Assembly: GCF_015714715.1 (NCBI RefSeq)
Contig: NZ_WAHS01000002.1
Coordinates: forward strand, 1 to 64,000
Reading direction: 5' to 3'
Source of the DNA: Aestuariivirga litoralis
GTDB taxonomy: Bacteria; Pseudomonadota; Alphaproteobacteria; Rhizobiales; Aestuariivirgaceae
Length of the DNA: 64,000 bases
Shown in pieces: positions 48,933 through 59,353 of the stretch. Both the position numbers and the translations under genes were made by a program. The first letter of the stretch is position 1; each line of letters opens with the position of its first letter. Under the pieces are notes generated by a model. It ran no database searches. It was not told where the DNA came from and saw nothing but the letters and a program-made list of their open reading frames with translations.

Positions 48933-49960
48933 CTGAGAAAATTCGAAGGCCGGAAGCGTTCACCATTCCGAAGGAAGCCGCAAAACCGAAAGCGCCTCAC
49001 ATTGAATTCACCCCGCTGGTGGAGGAACATACGCTGGTCGAAGCGCCTATGGCGCAAGCCAATGCCGCCAAGCGCCGCTGGGGCTGGGGTTCTCTGCTGA
49101 TCGGCAGCCTGGTGGCGATCCTCGGCCTGTGGCTCAGCTTCACCGCCAGTCAGATGATCGAAAGCTTCTTCACCTGGTCCCTCACTTTGGGCTGGGTTTC
49201 AGTCGCACTGTTCTCGCTGGCGGGGCTGGCCTTGCTGATGATCGTGCTGCGCGAAATCTGGGGCATCATGCGCCTGCGCCGCATCGAGCACATCCAGATC
49301 GCTTCGGCCCGCGCCATCAACCAGAATGATGAAGCCGCAGCCAAGCATGTGGCAGCAGAACTCAAGAGCCTGTACCGCAGCCATTCCAGCATGGCCTGGC
49401 CGCTGAAATCGTGGGCCGAGCATGAGGGCGACATTATCGACCCGCCCGCCGCGATGCGTCTGGCCGAGCGCATCCTGTTGGAACCGCTGGATGAGGCGGC
49501 GCATCGCATCATCGCCAGACGTTCCCGCAAAGTCACGCTGCTCACCACTATTGCCCCCACGGCCGCCCTTGATGTGCTGCTCGTCGGCACGCAAAATTTG
49601 TTCATGATCCGCGAGATCGCAGCACTCTATGGCAGTCGGCCTTCGTTCTTCGCCACCTTGCGATTGGCACGGCTGGTGGCAACGCATCTGGCCGTCACCG
49701 CCGGTCTGGCGCTATCCGATAATTTCATCCATCTGTTTGTCGGCAAGGGCCTGCTGGGCAAACTTTCGGCACGCTTTGGCGAAGGTGCGGTGAACGGCAT
49801 CCTCACTTCTCGCATCGGCCTGGCCGCCACCGATGTGTGCCGCCCGATCGCCAGCACGGCCTCGAAAAGGGCCACTTTGGCCTCACTGATCAAGGAACTG
49901 GCCGGTTTTGAAGGCGCGCAGCCGGAACCGCAGGTTGAGGCCATCCCGCCAAGCAATTAA
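48929..49960 (+). CDS. ycjF: YcjF-family membrane protein
   Basis: A 343-residue UPF0283/DUF697 protein. A charged N-terminus is followed by two membrane helices (about 50-72 and 85-107), then a soluble helical part and hydrophobic segments at about 190-260. Always found with ycjX, as here. Confidence 0.88.
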   Translation: MTEKIRRPEAFTIPKEAAKPKAPHIEFTPLVEEHTLVEAPMAQANAAKRRWGWGSLLIGSLVAILGLWLSFTASQMIESFFTWSLTLGWVSVALFSLAGLALLMIVLREIWGIMRLRRIEHIQIASARAINQNDEAAAKHVAAELKSLYRSHSSMAWPLKSWAEHEGDIIDPPAAMRLAERILLEPLDEAAHRIIARRSRKVTLLTTIAPTAALDVLLVGTQNLFMIREIAALYGSRPSFFATLRLARLVATHLAVTAGLALSDNFIHLFVGKGLLGKLSARFGEGAVNGILTSRIGLAATDVCRPIASTASKRATLASLIKELAGFEGAQPEPQVEAIPPSN

Positions 49961-50024
49961 GCATTCCATAACGCGACGCGCCCTAAAACACGGGCTTCCG
50001 CTATGACAAAAGCGGGAGAGCCGC

Positions 50025-51212
50025 ATGGGGGTGGAGTTTTGGAGCTTGCATGAACAGGAACAGCTTTGGCCGAAGGGCAAGCTGCCCAAGGGCTGCAGGC
50101 TGATTCACGTCACCACGTTGCAGAGTCTCGCTCGCCTAGCTCCCGCCTGGCGCACGCTGGAGCAAACCAGTGCCGTGCGTCCCACGGTCTTCCAGAGCTT
50201 TGATTGGGTTTCGCATTGGTGCGAAGTTTTCGCCTGTCCCGAAAGCCGTGTTGAGCTGAGCGTTGTTGTAGGTTACCGCGGCGACGAAGTTGTTTTCATC
50301 GCACCTTGGCAAAAGGCCCACCGTCCCGGCATTTCACGTCTGGTCTGGCTGACCTATCCGATGGCGCAATATGGCGATGTTCTATGCCAAGCCGGCGAAG
50401 ATGCCAGCATGTGGCTGGACAGCGCGGTTGCGATGATGAAACGTCAGGGCAATTACGACCTTTTGCACTTGCGCCATGTGCGCAAGAGCAGTGTCTTTTA
50501 TCCCTATGCGATGTCGAGATTCTTTGATGGCAAGCTTTACGAAAAGGCCCCGTGGATGGATTATTCAATCTATCCGGATGCCGAGAGCTATGAAGGCCGC
50601 CTGACACGCCAGCAGAGGAAGCACCGCAAGCATGTGCGCGGCAAGTTGGAAAAAATCGGCGAAGTGAAATTCGAAACCCTGGAACCCGGGCCTCGTTGGG
50701 ACGAAGTGCTGGATCTCGCACTGTCTGAAAAGCGCGACTGGCTTGAAAGCAACGGCCTCGTCAGCGCCGTGATCTCCGAGAAGCGCCATGATGAATTGTT
50801 GAAGACCCTGGGCCACCGCGACCAAGGCGACGTGAAGATTGATCTCACGCAGCTCAGCGTCAACGGCAATTCCGTGTGTTGGGAAATTGGCCTGCGCTAT
50901 GGCAAAACGCACTACTGCTACATTATTGCGCGCCGCAATGCCGTGAAGGATCAATCGCCCGGCCGCCTGCATTTTGAATTGAACCAGCGCCGCACATTCC
51001 AGGAGGGCTTGACGTCCTTTGACCTGCTTTCACCCAACGATGCCTACAAGGAATCCTGGGCCAACAGCGCTGAGCCGGTGAATGATTATTATTATCCGCT
51101 CACCGCGCGCGGTTCGGTTTACGGCAGGCTCTATATCAGCCTGTTGCGTCCGACCCTGCGTCGGCTTTACAACTACGCTCCAGTCAGCCTCAAGCGTGCA
51201 GTCGCCCGCTAA
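50025..51212 (+). CDS. GNAT-type acyltransferase (BioF2-like)
   Basis: A 395-residue protein of the BioF2-like/CelD-like GNAT family. It has the F-Q-S-F-D-W-V-S-H-W-C motif near residue 60, the R-Q-Q-R-K-H-R-K-H basic segment, and a C-terminal domain with R-L-H-F-E-L-N and F-D-L-L-S-P-N-D-A-Y-K. Members modify exopolysaccharide or envelope molecules. Substrate unknown. Confidence 0.8.
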   Translation: MGVEFWSLHEQEQLWPKGKLPKGCRLIHVTTLQSLARLAPAWRTLEQTSAVRPTVFQSFDWVSHWCEVFACPESRVELSVVVGYRGDEVVFIAPWQKAHRPGISRLVWLTYPMAQYGDVLCQAGEDASMWLDSAVAMMKRQGNYDLLHLRHVRKSSVFYPYAMSRFFDGKLYEKAPWMDYSIYPDAESYEGRLTRQQRKHRKHVRGKLEKIGEVKFETLEPGPRWDEVLDLALSEKRDWLESNGLVSAVISEKRHDELLKTLGHRDQGDVKIDLTQLSVNGNSVCWEIGLRYGKTHYCYIIARRNAVKDQSPGRLHFELNQRRTFQEGLTSFDLLSPNDAYKESWANSAEPVNDYYYPLTARGSVYGRLYISLLRPTLRRLYNYAPVSLKRAVAR

Positions 51213-51227
51213 GCAAGCGAGTTGCAA

Positions 51228-51659
51228 ATGAACGTCACACTTTACACACCTGGAGCCGGTCTTGCCGGCGGCATTCTGATCGGACTGTCGGCCGTGCTGC
51301 TTTTGGCAAGTGCAGGCCGCATCGCCGGCTGTTCGGGCATTTTCCGCAAATTGCTAACCTTGAATTTCACCGATGACAGCGCGTGGCGCGCCATTTTCAT
51401 CGCGGGCCTGTTAATCGGCGCATATGTGGCAGGCCCCCATGCGGCCAATGCGCAGAACCTGTCCTTCGTCGGCCTTCCCGCATTGGTGATCGGCGGCGTG
51501 CTGGTGGGATTTGGAACTGCGTTGGCCCATGGCTGCACGTCAGGCCACGGCATCTGTGGCCTGGCGCGGTTTTCAATGCGCTCGCTGGTGGCCACTTGCA
51601 CCTTCATGGTTGTAGCCATCATCACCGTCTTCATCACCCGTCATGTGTTGGGAGGCTGA
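51228..51659 (+). CDS. YeeE/YedE half-transporter, first half
   Basis: A 143-residue membrane protein with four helices and the signature segments S-A-G-R-I-A-G-C-S-G and G-T-A-L-A-H-G-C-T-S-G-H-G, whose Cys residues are typical of thiosulfate/sulfur-compound channels. Pairs with the next gene (3 bases apart) to make a complete YeeE/YedE unit. ATG at 51228. Confidence 0.88.
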   Translation: MNVTLYTPGAGLAGGILIGLSAVLLLASAGRIAGCSGIFRKLLTLNFTDDSAWRAIFIAGLLIGAYVAGPHAANAQNLSFVGLPALVIGGVLVGFGTALAHGCTSGHGICGLARFSMRSLVATCTFMVVAIITVFITRHVLGG

Positions 51660-51662
51660 ACC

Positions 51663-52489
<827 letters not shown>

Positions 52490-52503
52490 TTAAAAGGCTT
52501 GGG

Positions 52504-52824
52504 TTAAAACGTCTCGGCGGCGGCGCGGAACGCCTTGGCGGCTTGGCGCAGCTGGGTTTCCAGCCGTTCGCCGAGCGTGCGCCAATGGCCACTCAAATCC
52601 TCGATCTGGACAGCACCGACTGACGCGGCGGCGCCACGCAGGGTGTGCATTTCAAAAGGCAATTGCAGCTCTTGCCAATCAGATGATTCCAATCGGTTCA
52701 GGTGCTTGAAAAACAAACCGAGCACTTCTTGCGCGAGCGCCTGGTCTTCCGAGGTTTGATGCATCAGAACCTGCCGGTCAAAAACCAGCACAGCGCCCTT
52801 TTTCATCTGCTCCAGATTTTCCAT
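52504..52824 (-). CDS. HPt domain protein
   Basis: A 106-residue helical protein with the phosphotransfer motif F-E-M-H-T-L-R-G-A-A-A-S-V-G-A (His60). It would pass phosphate between hybrid kinases and response regulators. It is divergent to the giant polar protein. Partner kinase is not in the window. ATG at 52824 chosen. Confidence 0.82.
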   Translation of the reverse strand: MENLEQMKKGAVLVFDRQVLMHQTSEDQALAQEVLGLFFKHLNRLESSDWQELQLPFEMHTLRGAAASVGAVQIEDLSGHWRTLGERLETQLRQAAKAFRAAAETF

Positions 52825-53145
52825 CGCCTTGTTCCGCTTCCTGTTTTCCACCGTCTGGATCTGTGCCCAGAACAAGCCACAGTCATAATCCAAATTCGTA
52901 AACAACCGATTTTCCGAGTCGATTCAATTCGCTCCATGGAGTTAACCAAACATTCAATAGCTGTGGGTGGATTTGGGTTTCGGGGTTCATGCCGGGGCTA
53001 AAATCGGCTATGTTGAATATTGGAATCCGGAGCCGGAGGGCCCCTCTCGTTTGTGTGTTGTGTTTCGCAACCACCGCAAATTTAGAGGTTCGGCTTATGG
53101 ATCCGAAGGCCTTGTTGTAAGGCCAGTTTGAAGGGTGCGTGACTA
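52825..53145. promoter_or_regulatory. Divergent promoter region with tandem GANTC sites
   Basis: A 321-base gap between the divergent HPt and GPR-like genes. Two GANTC sites are directly adjacent (GAGTC 52916-52920 and GATTC 52921-52925). No gene, strong inverted repeat or clear -35/-10 pair was found by eye. CcrM methylation and GcrA/CtrA control of the polar gene is possible. Confidence 0.45.
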
Positions 53146-56100
53146 ATGGCAAGACAACCAAGCGACAATCGGCGCCAACCTGTTGCACCGGCTTTGGAAG
53201 CTGAAAGCCGGGCCGAAGGTGACCTTCAGCCGGCGCTGCGCTCGCGCCCTGCCAACGAAAATGATCCTGCCACCGCCATGATGCTGGGCCGCCTGCGCCG
53301 CCGCCCGTCTTATGACGTGATCTGGGTTTCGCTGCTTGTTTCGATGGTATGGGCCTTGGGTTGCCTGTGGATATACAAGGATGCCCTGACCGGCACCCGC
53401 ACCATTTCGCAGACCGAGTTCCTTCAAGCCATTGCCCTGCTGGTGCTGCCTGTCTTCGGCATGACCACCATTGCCTATTTCCTTTGGCGCGCCCAACAGC
53501 TGCGTCAGGTCTCAGAAGTGCTGATGCATCAGGCTATGCGCCTGATCCGCCCGCAGGATCTTGCCGCCGACGGCCTGTCCACCATTGCCCAGGCCGTGCG
53601 CCAGGAAGTTGATCTTCTGGTCGGTGGTGTGGAACACGCTGTGCAGCGCGCCTCGGCACTCGAGGAAATCGTCCACAAGGAAATTGCCGCCGTCGAACGC
53701 GCCTTCGGCTCCAATGAAGACCGCATCCGCAATCTGGTGCACGGCCTTGAAAACCAGCGCGTCGCCTTGCAGCAAACTTCCACCATGGTGAGTGCAGACG
53801 CGCAGCCGATGCTGCAGCGCCTCGAATCCAATACTCACAACCTGAATGAAGTGGTAACGCTTGCCCTTTCCACCTTTGGCCGCCTTGAAGATGGTCTGAA
53901 AGGTTCAACCGCTGAACTCGCTAACACCATTGAAACCGTTTCGCAGCGCGCCTCGCAGACGGGTGCCGAGATCGGCAACCACGCCCAGCAGTTTGAACGC
54001 ATGTCCACCATGCTGGTCAGCGACTTCCGCGGCTTTGCCGGCCAATTGCAGGAAAACATCCAGGGCCTGACTTTCACCGCCTCGAGTCTTGGCACCGAAA
54101 CCCGCAAATTCGGCACCGAAGTGCGCGACATGGAACAGAACCTGGTGCAGCTTCTGCAGCAGAGCTCGGACCGCCTCGCATCCTCGCATAGCGATTTGTC
54201 GGCGACCATTTCCGGCGTTGTTGGCTCGGTTGACCAATCATCCGTGAAACTGCTTGGCGACCTTGAAGACTCCGCCATGCGTTTTAACGAGCGTTTCCTC
54301 AATTCCGGCGGCCAGTTGATGGCTGGAATCGAGAACCATTCGCAGAATCTGGTGACGCAGCTCAGTGCCTCGGGCAACGGCTTCATGGGTTCGATCCAGC
54401 AAGTATCTGACAAATATGCGCGCGCCCTTGGAGATGCCACTGAGCGCCTTGATAGTTCGGCGAGTGCCGTGGTCATGGGCCTCGGCCAGACTTCGCAGCA
54501 GCTTTCGAAGGACCTGCAGCTGATCGGTAACAATGTGAATGACCTGCTGGTGTCCACCAGTGGCACCATTGCGGCCCATTTGAAGGACACGTCTGAAATC
54601 GTCAGTCGCCAGATGCAGGATTCCGGCATCGCGCTGGCCCAGACGATTGAAAGCTCCGGTGGCTCCGTCACTGACCGCCTGCTCTCCGTCTCCAGCGATT
54701 TCGTGCACAAGATGGAAGGCACGCAAACAAACCTGATGTCGAGCTTCGTGGAAGCCACCGGCGATCTGACCTCCAAGTTGGAAGAAACTGCAGGTGCGGT
54801 CCATGGCCGCCTGCGCGATACGGCAGATACTGTGCTGGACAATCTCGGATCGCTTTCAGGCGAAATCAACGAAAAGCTGCTTTCAACCGTCACGGCCTCG
54901 AATGGCCGCATGTCCGAAACGGCAGAAACTCTGCTCGGCCAGTTGGGCAGCATGTCTTCGGAAGTGAACGAAAAACTCCTGATCACCATTGATGCTTCGA
55001 ACAACCGCCTGGTTGAAACTGCCGACAGCCTTTTGGGCCAGTTGAATGCGATCTCGTCGGGCGTGAATGACCGCTTGATCGTGACGTCGTCCAGCATTAC
55101 CGACAAGCTGCGCGCGACCTCTGACGCGACCACCAGCCACATGGCCAGTGTGACCTCGTCGCTGAGCTCCAAGCTGGATCAATCCACTGCCAGCCTGGGC
55201 AGCCTGCTCACCGTGACGGAAGCCCGTCTGGGCAACCACATGGAACAGGCAACCATCGAGCTGGACGCCCTGTTCAGCCAGAACTCGAAGATGCTCACCG
55301 AGCAGTTGGAAAACGCCTCCGACACGATCACCAAATCCTTCGCCGAACGTGCGGCCGAAACCATCGACACGCTCAATGGGGCGGCCATTACCGCCACCAA
55401 CAAGATCGACGACGCCAGCCAGTCGATGTTTGCGCGTCTGAGTGGCTCGGCTGCTGAGCTGGGCAAGCGCTTCGATGACGCGCGTGACCATCTTGAGAGT
55501 GTCACGCTCAACATTTCCCAGCGGATGGACGGCCAGGGCCGCCGCTTCGCTGATCTGCTGGACGAAAGCTCCAGCCAGATCTTCACGGATCTGGGCAAGG
55601 CGCGCGACGCCTTCGCCGAAGGCTTGGGCGAAACCACACTGCAGATTTCCGGCCGCTTCGAGCAGGAAACCGGCATGCTGGTGGGCCGCATTGACCGTGC
55701 CATCCATGAATTCACTGCCTCTGCCGATACCTCATCCGGCAAGCTGGATGAAGCCGCAGACAAGTTTGGCCACCATGTGACCAACACCAACAACCTGTTG
55801 GCAGGCCAGCTGGCAAGTGCTGCAGCTGATATCGATACACGCCTCGAGAACGTGGCCACACAATTGACCGGCAAGCTCGAAGTGGCCAGCTCGCGCATTT
55901 CTGAACGCCTGGACGATGTGTCTTCGCTGGTTGAAAAGTCGATCGACAAGTTCAACAGCGAAATCGAACAGACGTTGACCTCGCGCCGCGACATGCTCGA
56001 CAGCCTGGTGAATGATGCCAACCGCCGCGCCACCGCCGTGGACAAGGCCATGTCGGATTACATGACCATCATCGATAACAATATGGAAACCGCGGAAACC

Positions 56101-57012
56101 CGCGCCAAGCATATCAGCCAGATCGTGTCGGACCAGAGCACTGCAGCCCTCGCCCACCTTGAGGAAGAACTGCAGCGCCTCGAGAGCAGCTCGTCGAGCC
56201 AAGTGGTTCAGGCCGCCCGCGCCCTGCGCGAGCAGCAAGAACGCGCGCTGACCAGCATGAACGAAATGCTGGCCTCCACCGCCGCCGACTTCCAGCAGAC
56301 CGCGCAGGATATGCGCATCACCGCCCAGCAGGTGGTGAAGGACATCGATAGCGCCCGCGATGAATTGAAGCGCGCCGTGATCGACCTGCCGGAAGAAACC
56401 CGCAATAACGCCGACAATATGCGTCGCGTGGTTGCTGACCAGATCAGCGCCCTGAACCAGCTGGCTGATGTTGTGCGCAAGCAGAGCGTGAGCCTGGACT
56501 ATTCCAGCCCCGGCTTTGTCTCCTCGCGCACTGGTACGGGCCCGGCCAAGACTGAAATGGTTTCGGCGCCGGCAGCCACATCTTCGCGTGCATCCAACTT
56601 GGCACGAGAAGCCCCGCGCCTTTCCGAGCGCAAGGCCAATTCACTGGCCAAGGATGTCGATGGCTTCACCGCCAAGCTGAACATCGCGGCACGTGACGTG
56701 GTTGAATCGATCGAAGGCCAATTGCCGCGCGATCTCGAGCGCCGCTACGCTGCCGACAAGAGCGTCTATGCCACGCGCCTTTACGAAGTGCGCAGCCGCA
56801 AGATGATCAAGTCGCTCGAGGAGCGTTACGCTGATGAGCGCCTGCTCCGCAGCCGCATTCAGGCTTACAACCGCCTGTTTGAAAAGCTGCTCGATACGAT
56901 CTCCGATGCCGATGGCAGTGACGCCGTGATGGAAGAGGTCTTGGCCTCTGAACAGGGCCGCGTCTATGTCATGCTGGCGGAAGCGGCGGGCCGCCTGCCA
57001 AGCCAGAGCTAG
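53146..57012 (+). CDS. Giant coiled-coil membrane protein, GPR/RgsE-like
   Basis: A 1288-residue protein with a basic, disordered N-terminus and two membrane helices (about 57-77 and 92-114). More than 1000 residues of helical apolipoprotein-like repeats follow. Related units such as T-A-E-T-L-L-G-Q-L-G-S-M-S-S-E-V-N-E-K-L occur several times around residues 565-650. A distinct C-terminal domain (about 1160-1285) has D-V-V-E-S-I-E-G-Q-L. This layout matches the growth pole ring protein GPR (Agrobacterium) / RgsE (Sinorhizobium), which scaffolds polar growth; those are longer (about 2100). Identity is inferred from architecture. Confidence 0.75.
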   Translation: MARQPSDNRRQPVAPALEAESRAEGDLQPALRSRPANENDPATAMMLGRLRRRPSYDVIWVSLLVSMVWALGCLWIYKDALTGTRTISQTEFLQAIALLVLPVFGMTTIAYFLWRAQQLRQVSEVLMHQAMRLIRPQDLAADGLSTIAQAVRQEVDLLVGGVEHAVQRASALEEIVHKEIAAVERAFGSNEDRIRNLVHGLENQRVALQQTSTMVSADAQPMLQRLESNTHNLNEVVTLALSTFGRLEDGLKGSTAELANTIETVSQRASQTGAEIGNHAQQFERMSTMLVSDFRGFAGQLQENIQGLTFTASSLGTETRKFGTEVRDMEQNLVQLLQQSSDRLASSHSDLSATISGVVGSVDQSSVKLLGDLEDSAMRFNERFLNSGGQLMAGIENHSQNLVTQLSASGNGFMGSIQQVSDKYARALGDATERLDSSASAVVMGLGQTSQQLSKDLQLIGNNVNDLLVSTSGTIAAHLKDTSEIVSRQMQDSGIALAQTIESSGGSVTDRLLSVSSDFVHKMEGTQTNLMSSFVEATGDLTSKLEETAGAVHGRLRDTADTVLDNLGSLSGEINEKLLSTVTASNGRMSETAETLLGQLGSMSSEVNEKLLITIDASNNRLVETADSLLGQLNAISSGVNDRLIVTSSSITDKLRATSDATTSHMASVTSSLSSKLDQSTASLGSLLTVTEARLGNHMEQATIELDALFSQNSKMLTEQLENASDTITKSFAERAAETIDTLNGAAITATNKIDDASQSMFARLSGSAAELGKRFDDARDHLESVTLNISQRMDGQGRRFADLLDESSSQIFTDLGKARDAFAEGLGETTLQISGRFEQETGMLVGRIDRAIHEFTASADTSSGKLDEAADKFGHHVTNTNNLLAGQLASAAADIDTRLENVATQLTGKLEVASSRISERLDDVSSLVEKSIDKFNSEIEQTLTSRRDMLDSLVNDANRRATAVDKAMSDYMTIIDNNMETAETRAKHISQIVSDQSTAALAHLEEELQRLESSSSSQVVQAARALREQQERALTSMNEMLASTAADFQQTAQDMRITAQQVVKDIDSARDELKRAVIDLPEETRNNADNMRRVVADQISALNQLADVVRKQSVSLDYSSPGFVSSRTGTGPAKTEMVSAPAATSSRASNLAREAPRLSERKANSLAKDVDGFTAKLNIAARDVVESIEGQLPRDLERRYAADKSVYATRLYEVRSRKMIKSLEERYADERLLRSRIQAYNRLFEKLLDTISDADGSDAVMEEVLASEQGRVYVMLAEAAGRLPSQS

Positions 57013-57015
57013 AGT

Positions 57016-57996
57016 TTGCTTCGCCTCTCCTTCGGCGCGGAAAGCTTTCCGATTGCCGGCACCTTCACCATTTCGCGTGGTTCAAAAACCGCCGCTGATG
57101 TGGTGGCGGTGCAACTGGAGCGGAATGGCTTCAAGGGCCAGGGCGAGGGCGTGCCCTACCCGCGTTACAATGAAACCGTGCCGCAATGCCTTGCGGCACT
57201 CGAGGCTGCCAGCGCTAAGATCGAAACAGGCATCACCCGCGAGTCTTTGCCCGCTCTAAATTTGCCCAAGGCCGTCCTGAACGCGTTGGATTGCGCGCTG
57301 TGGGACTTGGAAGCCAAGACGCAGCAGGTTCCCGCCTGGAAACTGGCCGGTTTGAGTGGGCTGAAACCACAAGTCACTGCCTTCACCATCAGCCTAGACA
57401 CACCCGAAGCAATGGCCGCCGCTGCGCTGAAAGCCGCTCACTATCCCCTACTCAAACTCAAGCTGGGCCGTAATGGCGACTCCGAACGCCTCGCCGCCAT
57501 CCGCGCCGCTGTGCCAAGCGCGCGCCTGATCGTCGATGCCAACGAAGGCTGGGATGAAAGCACCCTCGCAGACATGCTGGCGCACTGCGCGAAAGCCGAT
57601 GTTGAACTGGTCGAGCAACCCTTGCCACAAGGCAAGGATGACGCGCTCAAACACATTAAACGCAGCACGCTCATCTGCGCCGACGAAAGCGCGCATGACG
57701 CGGCCTCGCTGGCCGAACTCAAAGGCAAATACGATGCGGTCAACATCAAGCTCGATAAGACCGGTGGATTGACTGGCGCACTTGAAATGGCAAAGGCCGC
57801 GCGCGCGCAGGATTTCAAGATCATGGTGGGCTGCATGCTGGCCACATCACTCGCCATGGCTCCAGCTTTTCTCGTCGCACAACTAGCCGACTATGTGGAT
57901 CTCGACGGCCCGCTCTGGATGAAGAAAGACCGTGAGCCTGCGATCAGCTACGCGAAGGGTGTGATGCAAGCCCCTGTAACCGCTCTGTGGGGCTAA
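57016..57996 (+). CDS. Dipeptide (L-Ala-D/L-Glu) epimerase
   Basis: A 326-residue enolase-superfamily enzyme. It has catalytic Lys in L-L-K-L-K-L-G, metal ligands in V-D-A-N-E-G-W, V-E-Q-P-L and C-A-D-E-S, and a second catalytic Lys in N-I-K-L-D-K-T-G-G. The family epimerises L-Ala-D-Glu from recycled murein peptides. TTG start at 57016, 4 bases after the preceding stop. Its 3' end overlaps the convergent MFS gene by 53 bases. Confidence 0.87.
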   Translation: MLRLSFGAESFPIAGTFTISRGSKTAADVVAVQLERNGFKGQGEGVPYPRYNETVPQCLAALEAASAKIETGITRESLPALNLPKAVLNALDCALWDLEAKTQQVPAWKLAGLSGLKPQVTAFTISLDTPEAMAAAALKAAHYPLLKLKLGRNGDSERLAAIRAAVPSARLIVDANEGWDESTLADMLAHCAKADVELVEQPLPQGKDDALKHIKRSTLICADESAHDAASLAELKGKYDAVNIKLDKTGGLTGALEMAKAARAQDFKIMVGCMLATSLAMAPAFLVAQLADYVDLDGPLWMKKDREPAISYAKGVMQAPVTALWG

Positions 57997-59146
57997 GCCA
58001 GACCAGATTGAATAGCGCCACCACCAATCCCACCAAGGCGATGGCCGCAGTGAACAGGAACGCTTCCCCACCATAGCGTGCATAGAGCGGGCCCGAAGCC
58101 CAGGTGACGCCTGACAGCAAAAGCCCGGACGCAAAAGCCGTATAAAGCCCTTGCGCAGTGTTGCGCAGATTGCTCGGCACATTGAGCCGGATGAAGTGCA
58201 TCAGCGACAGATGCGCCGTGGCGAATGAGATTCCATGGAAAGCCATCAGCGCAGCGATCAGGTAATAGTTGGTGGCATAAGCCATGCCCACCCAGCGCAC
58301 CGTGGCGCCAAGCAATCCGATGCAGAGAAGATGCTGCACCGGCAAATGTGTGATCAGCCGTTTCGACAGGAAGAACAGCGTCACTTCGGTGAAAATACCG
58401 AAGGCCCACAGCGCGCCGATGCCAAAACTGCTGAAGCCTAGGCTGTCCCAGTAAACGCTGCTCACTGAGTAGAGCATGCCATGGCTGCTGTTCGAAAGGC
58501 TGGCGGCCACCAGGAAAACCGTGAAGCGCGAGGCGAACAGGAATCTCAGCGCCGGCCCGAATTGCATCGCAGCCACATCCAGATGATGTGCAGGTTTCGG
58601 CGGCTCCGGCGGCAACAACAACGTGGCCACCACTGTCAGCATCTGCGCCGCAGTAATCAGCATCATCGTGTCCTTGGCCGACAGCACGGTGAGCAACGCC
58701 CCCGAAATCAAACTGCCGGCCAGAAAGCTGAGACTGGCCCAAAGGCGCAAGCGACCATAATCAAGGCCGACGCGCGAGGCCGTATCAACGCTGAACCCCT
58801 CCACCAAAGGAAACACCGGTGCAAAAAACAACGCGGCGGCCAGCGCCACGCCCATGATCATCGGATAGCCCTGCATCTGCGAGAGCGTGCCGTAGGCCAG
58901 CACGGCGGCAATGGCACAGCTGCGGATCACCAGGAAGCGCCGCCCGGTCATGTCGGCAATTGCTGCAAACAGCGGCGCCCCGATCACCCGCATCGCCGTC
59001 ATCGCAGCCACAACAGCGGAGATCTGCGCCAAGCTCAACCCTTGCGCCTGCAGCCAAAGCGGCAGGAAGGGAAGCTGGATGCCGCTGCCCGTCATCATCA
59101 GGGCGTAGGCAAGGGAAAAGCGCAATCCGAAGTGGCGAGCGGTCAT
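57944..59146 (-). CDS. MFS transporter (HcaT/MFS_1-like)
   Basis: A 400-residue transporter with 12 predicted helices. It resembles the MFS_1-like/HcaT-NupG branch: F-L-P-L-W-L near the N-terminus, R-V-I-G-A-P-L-F-A-A-I-A-D after helix 2 and D-Y-G-R-L-R-L-W-A-S in the middle. Substrate unknown; murein dipeptides or aromatic acids could be considered given its neighbour. ATG at 59146 chosen. Confidence 0.85.
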   Translation of the reverse strand: MTARHFGLRFSLAYALMMTGSGIQLPFLPLWLQAQGLSLAQISAVVAAMTAMRVIGAPLFAAIADMTGRRFLVIRSCAIAAVLAYGTLSQMQGYPMIMGVALAAALFFAPVFPLVEGFSVDTASRVGLDYGRLRLWASLSFLAGSLISGALLTVLSAKDTMMLITAAQMLTVVATLLLPPEPPKPAHHLDVAAMQFGPALRFLFASRFTVFLVAASLSNSSHGMLYSVSSVYWDSLGFSSFGIGALWAFGIFTEVTLFFLSKRLITHLPVQHLLCIGLLGATVRWVGMAYATNYYLIAALMAFHGISFATAHLSLMHFIRLNVPSNLRNTAQGLYTAFASGLLLSGVTWASGPLYARYGGEAFLFTAAIALVGLVVALFNLVWLSPTERLQGLASHPSRS

Positions 59147-59353
59147 GAATTCGAAAATTGCCCCGGCGATTGGCCCAGATTGGCCAGAAAGGAGCATCAA
59201 GGAAAAAGAATAAGCGATTGAAAAGCAGAGCCAATTGCCTAGGCAAATCACCCTTGTCACAGAAACTAAACCAAAGATTCACCACTTTCCACGATAAAGG
59301 ACGCAACCGGCCCCTGTGCCGTTTGCAAGTCTGTTGAGTTTGTGGAGTTGTCT

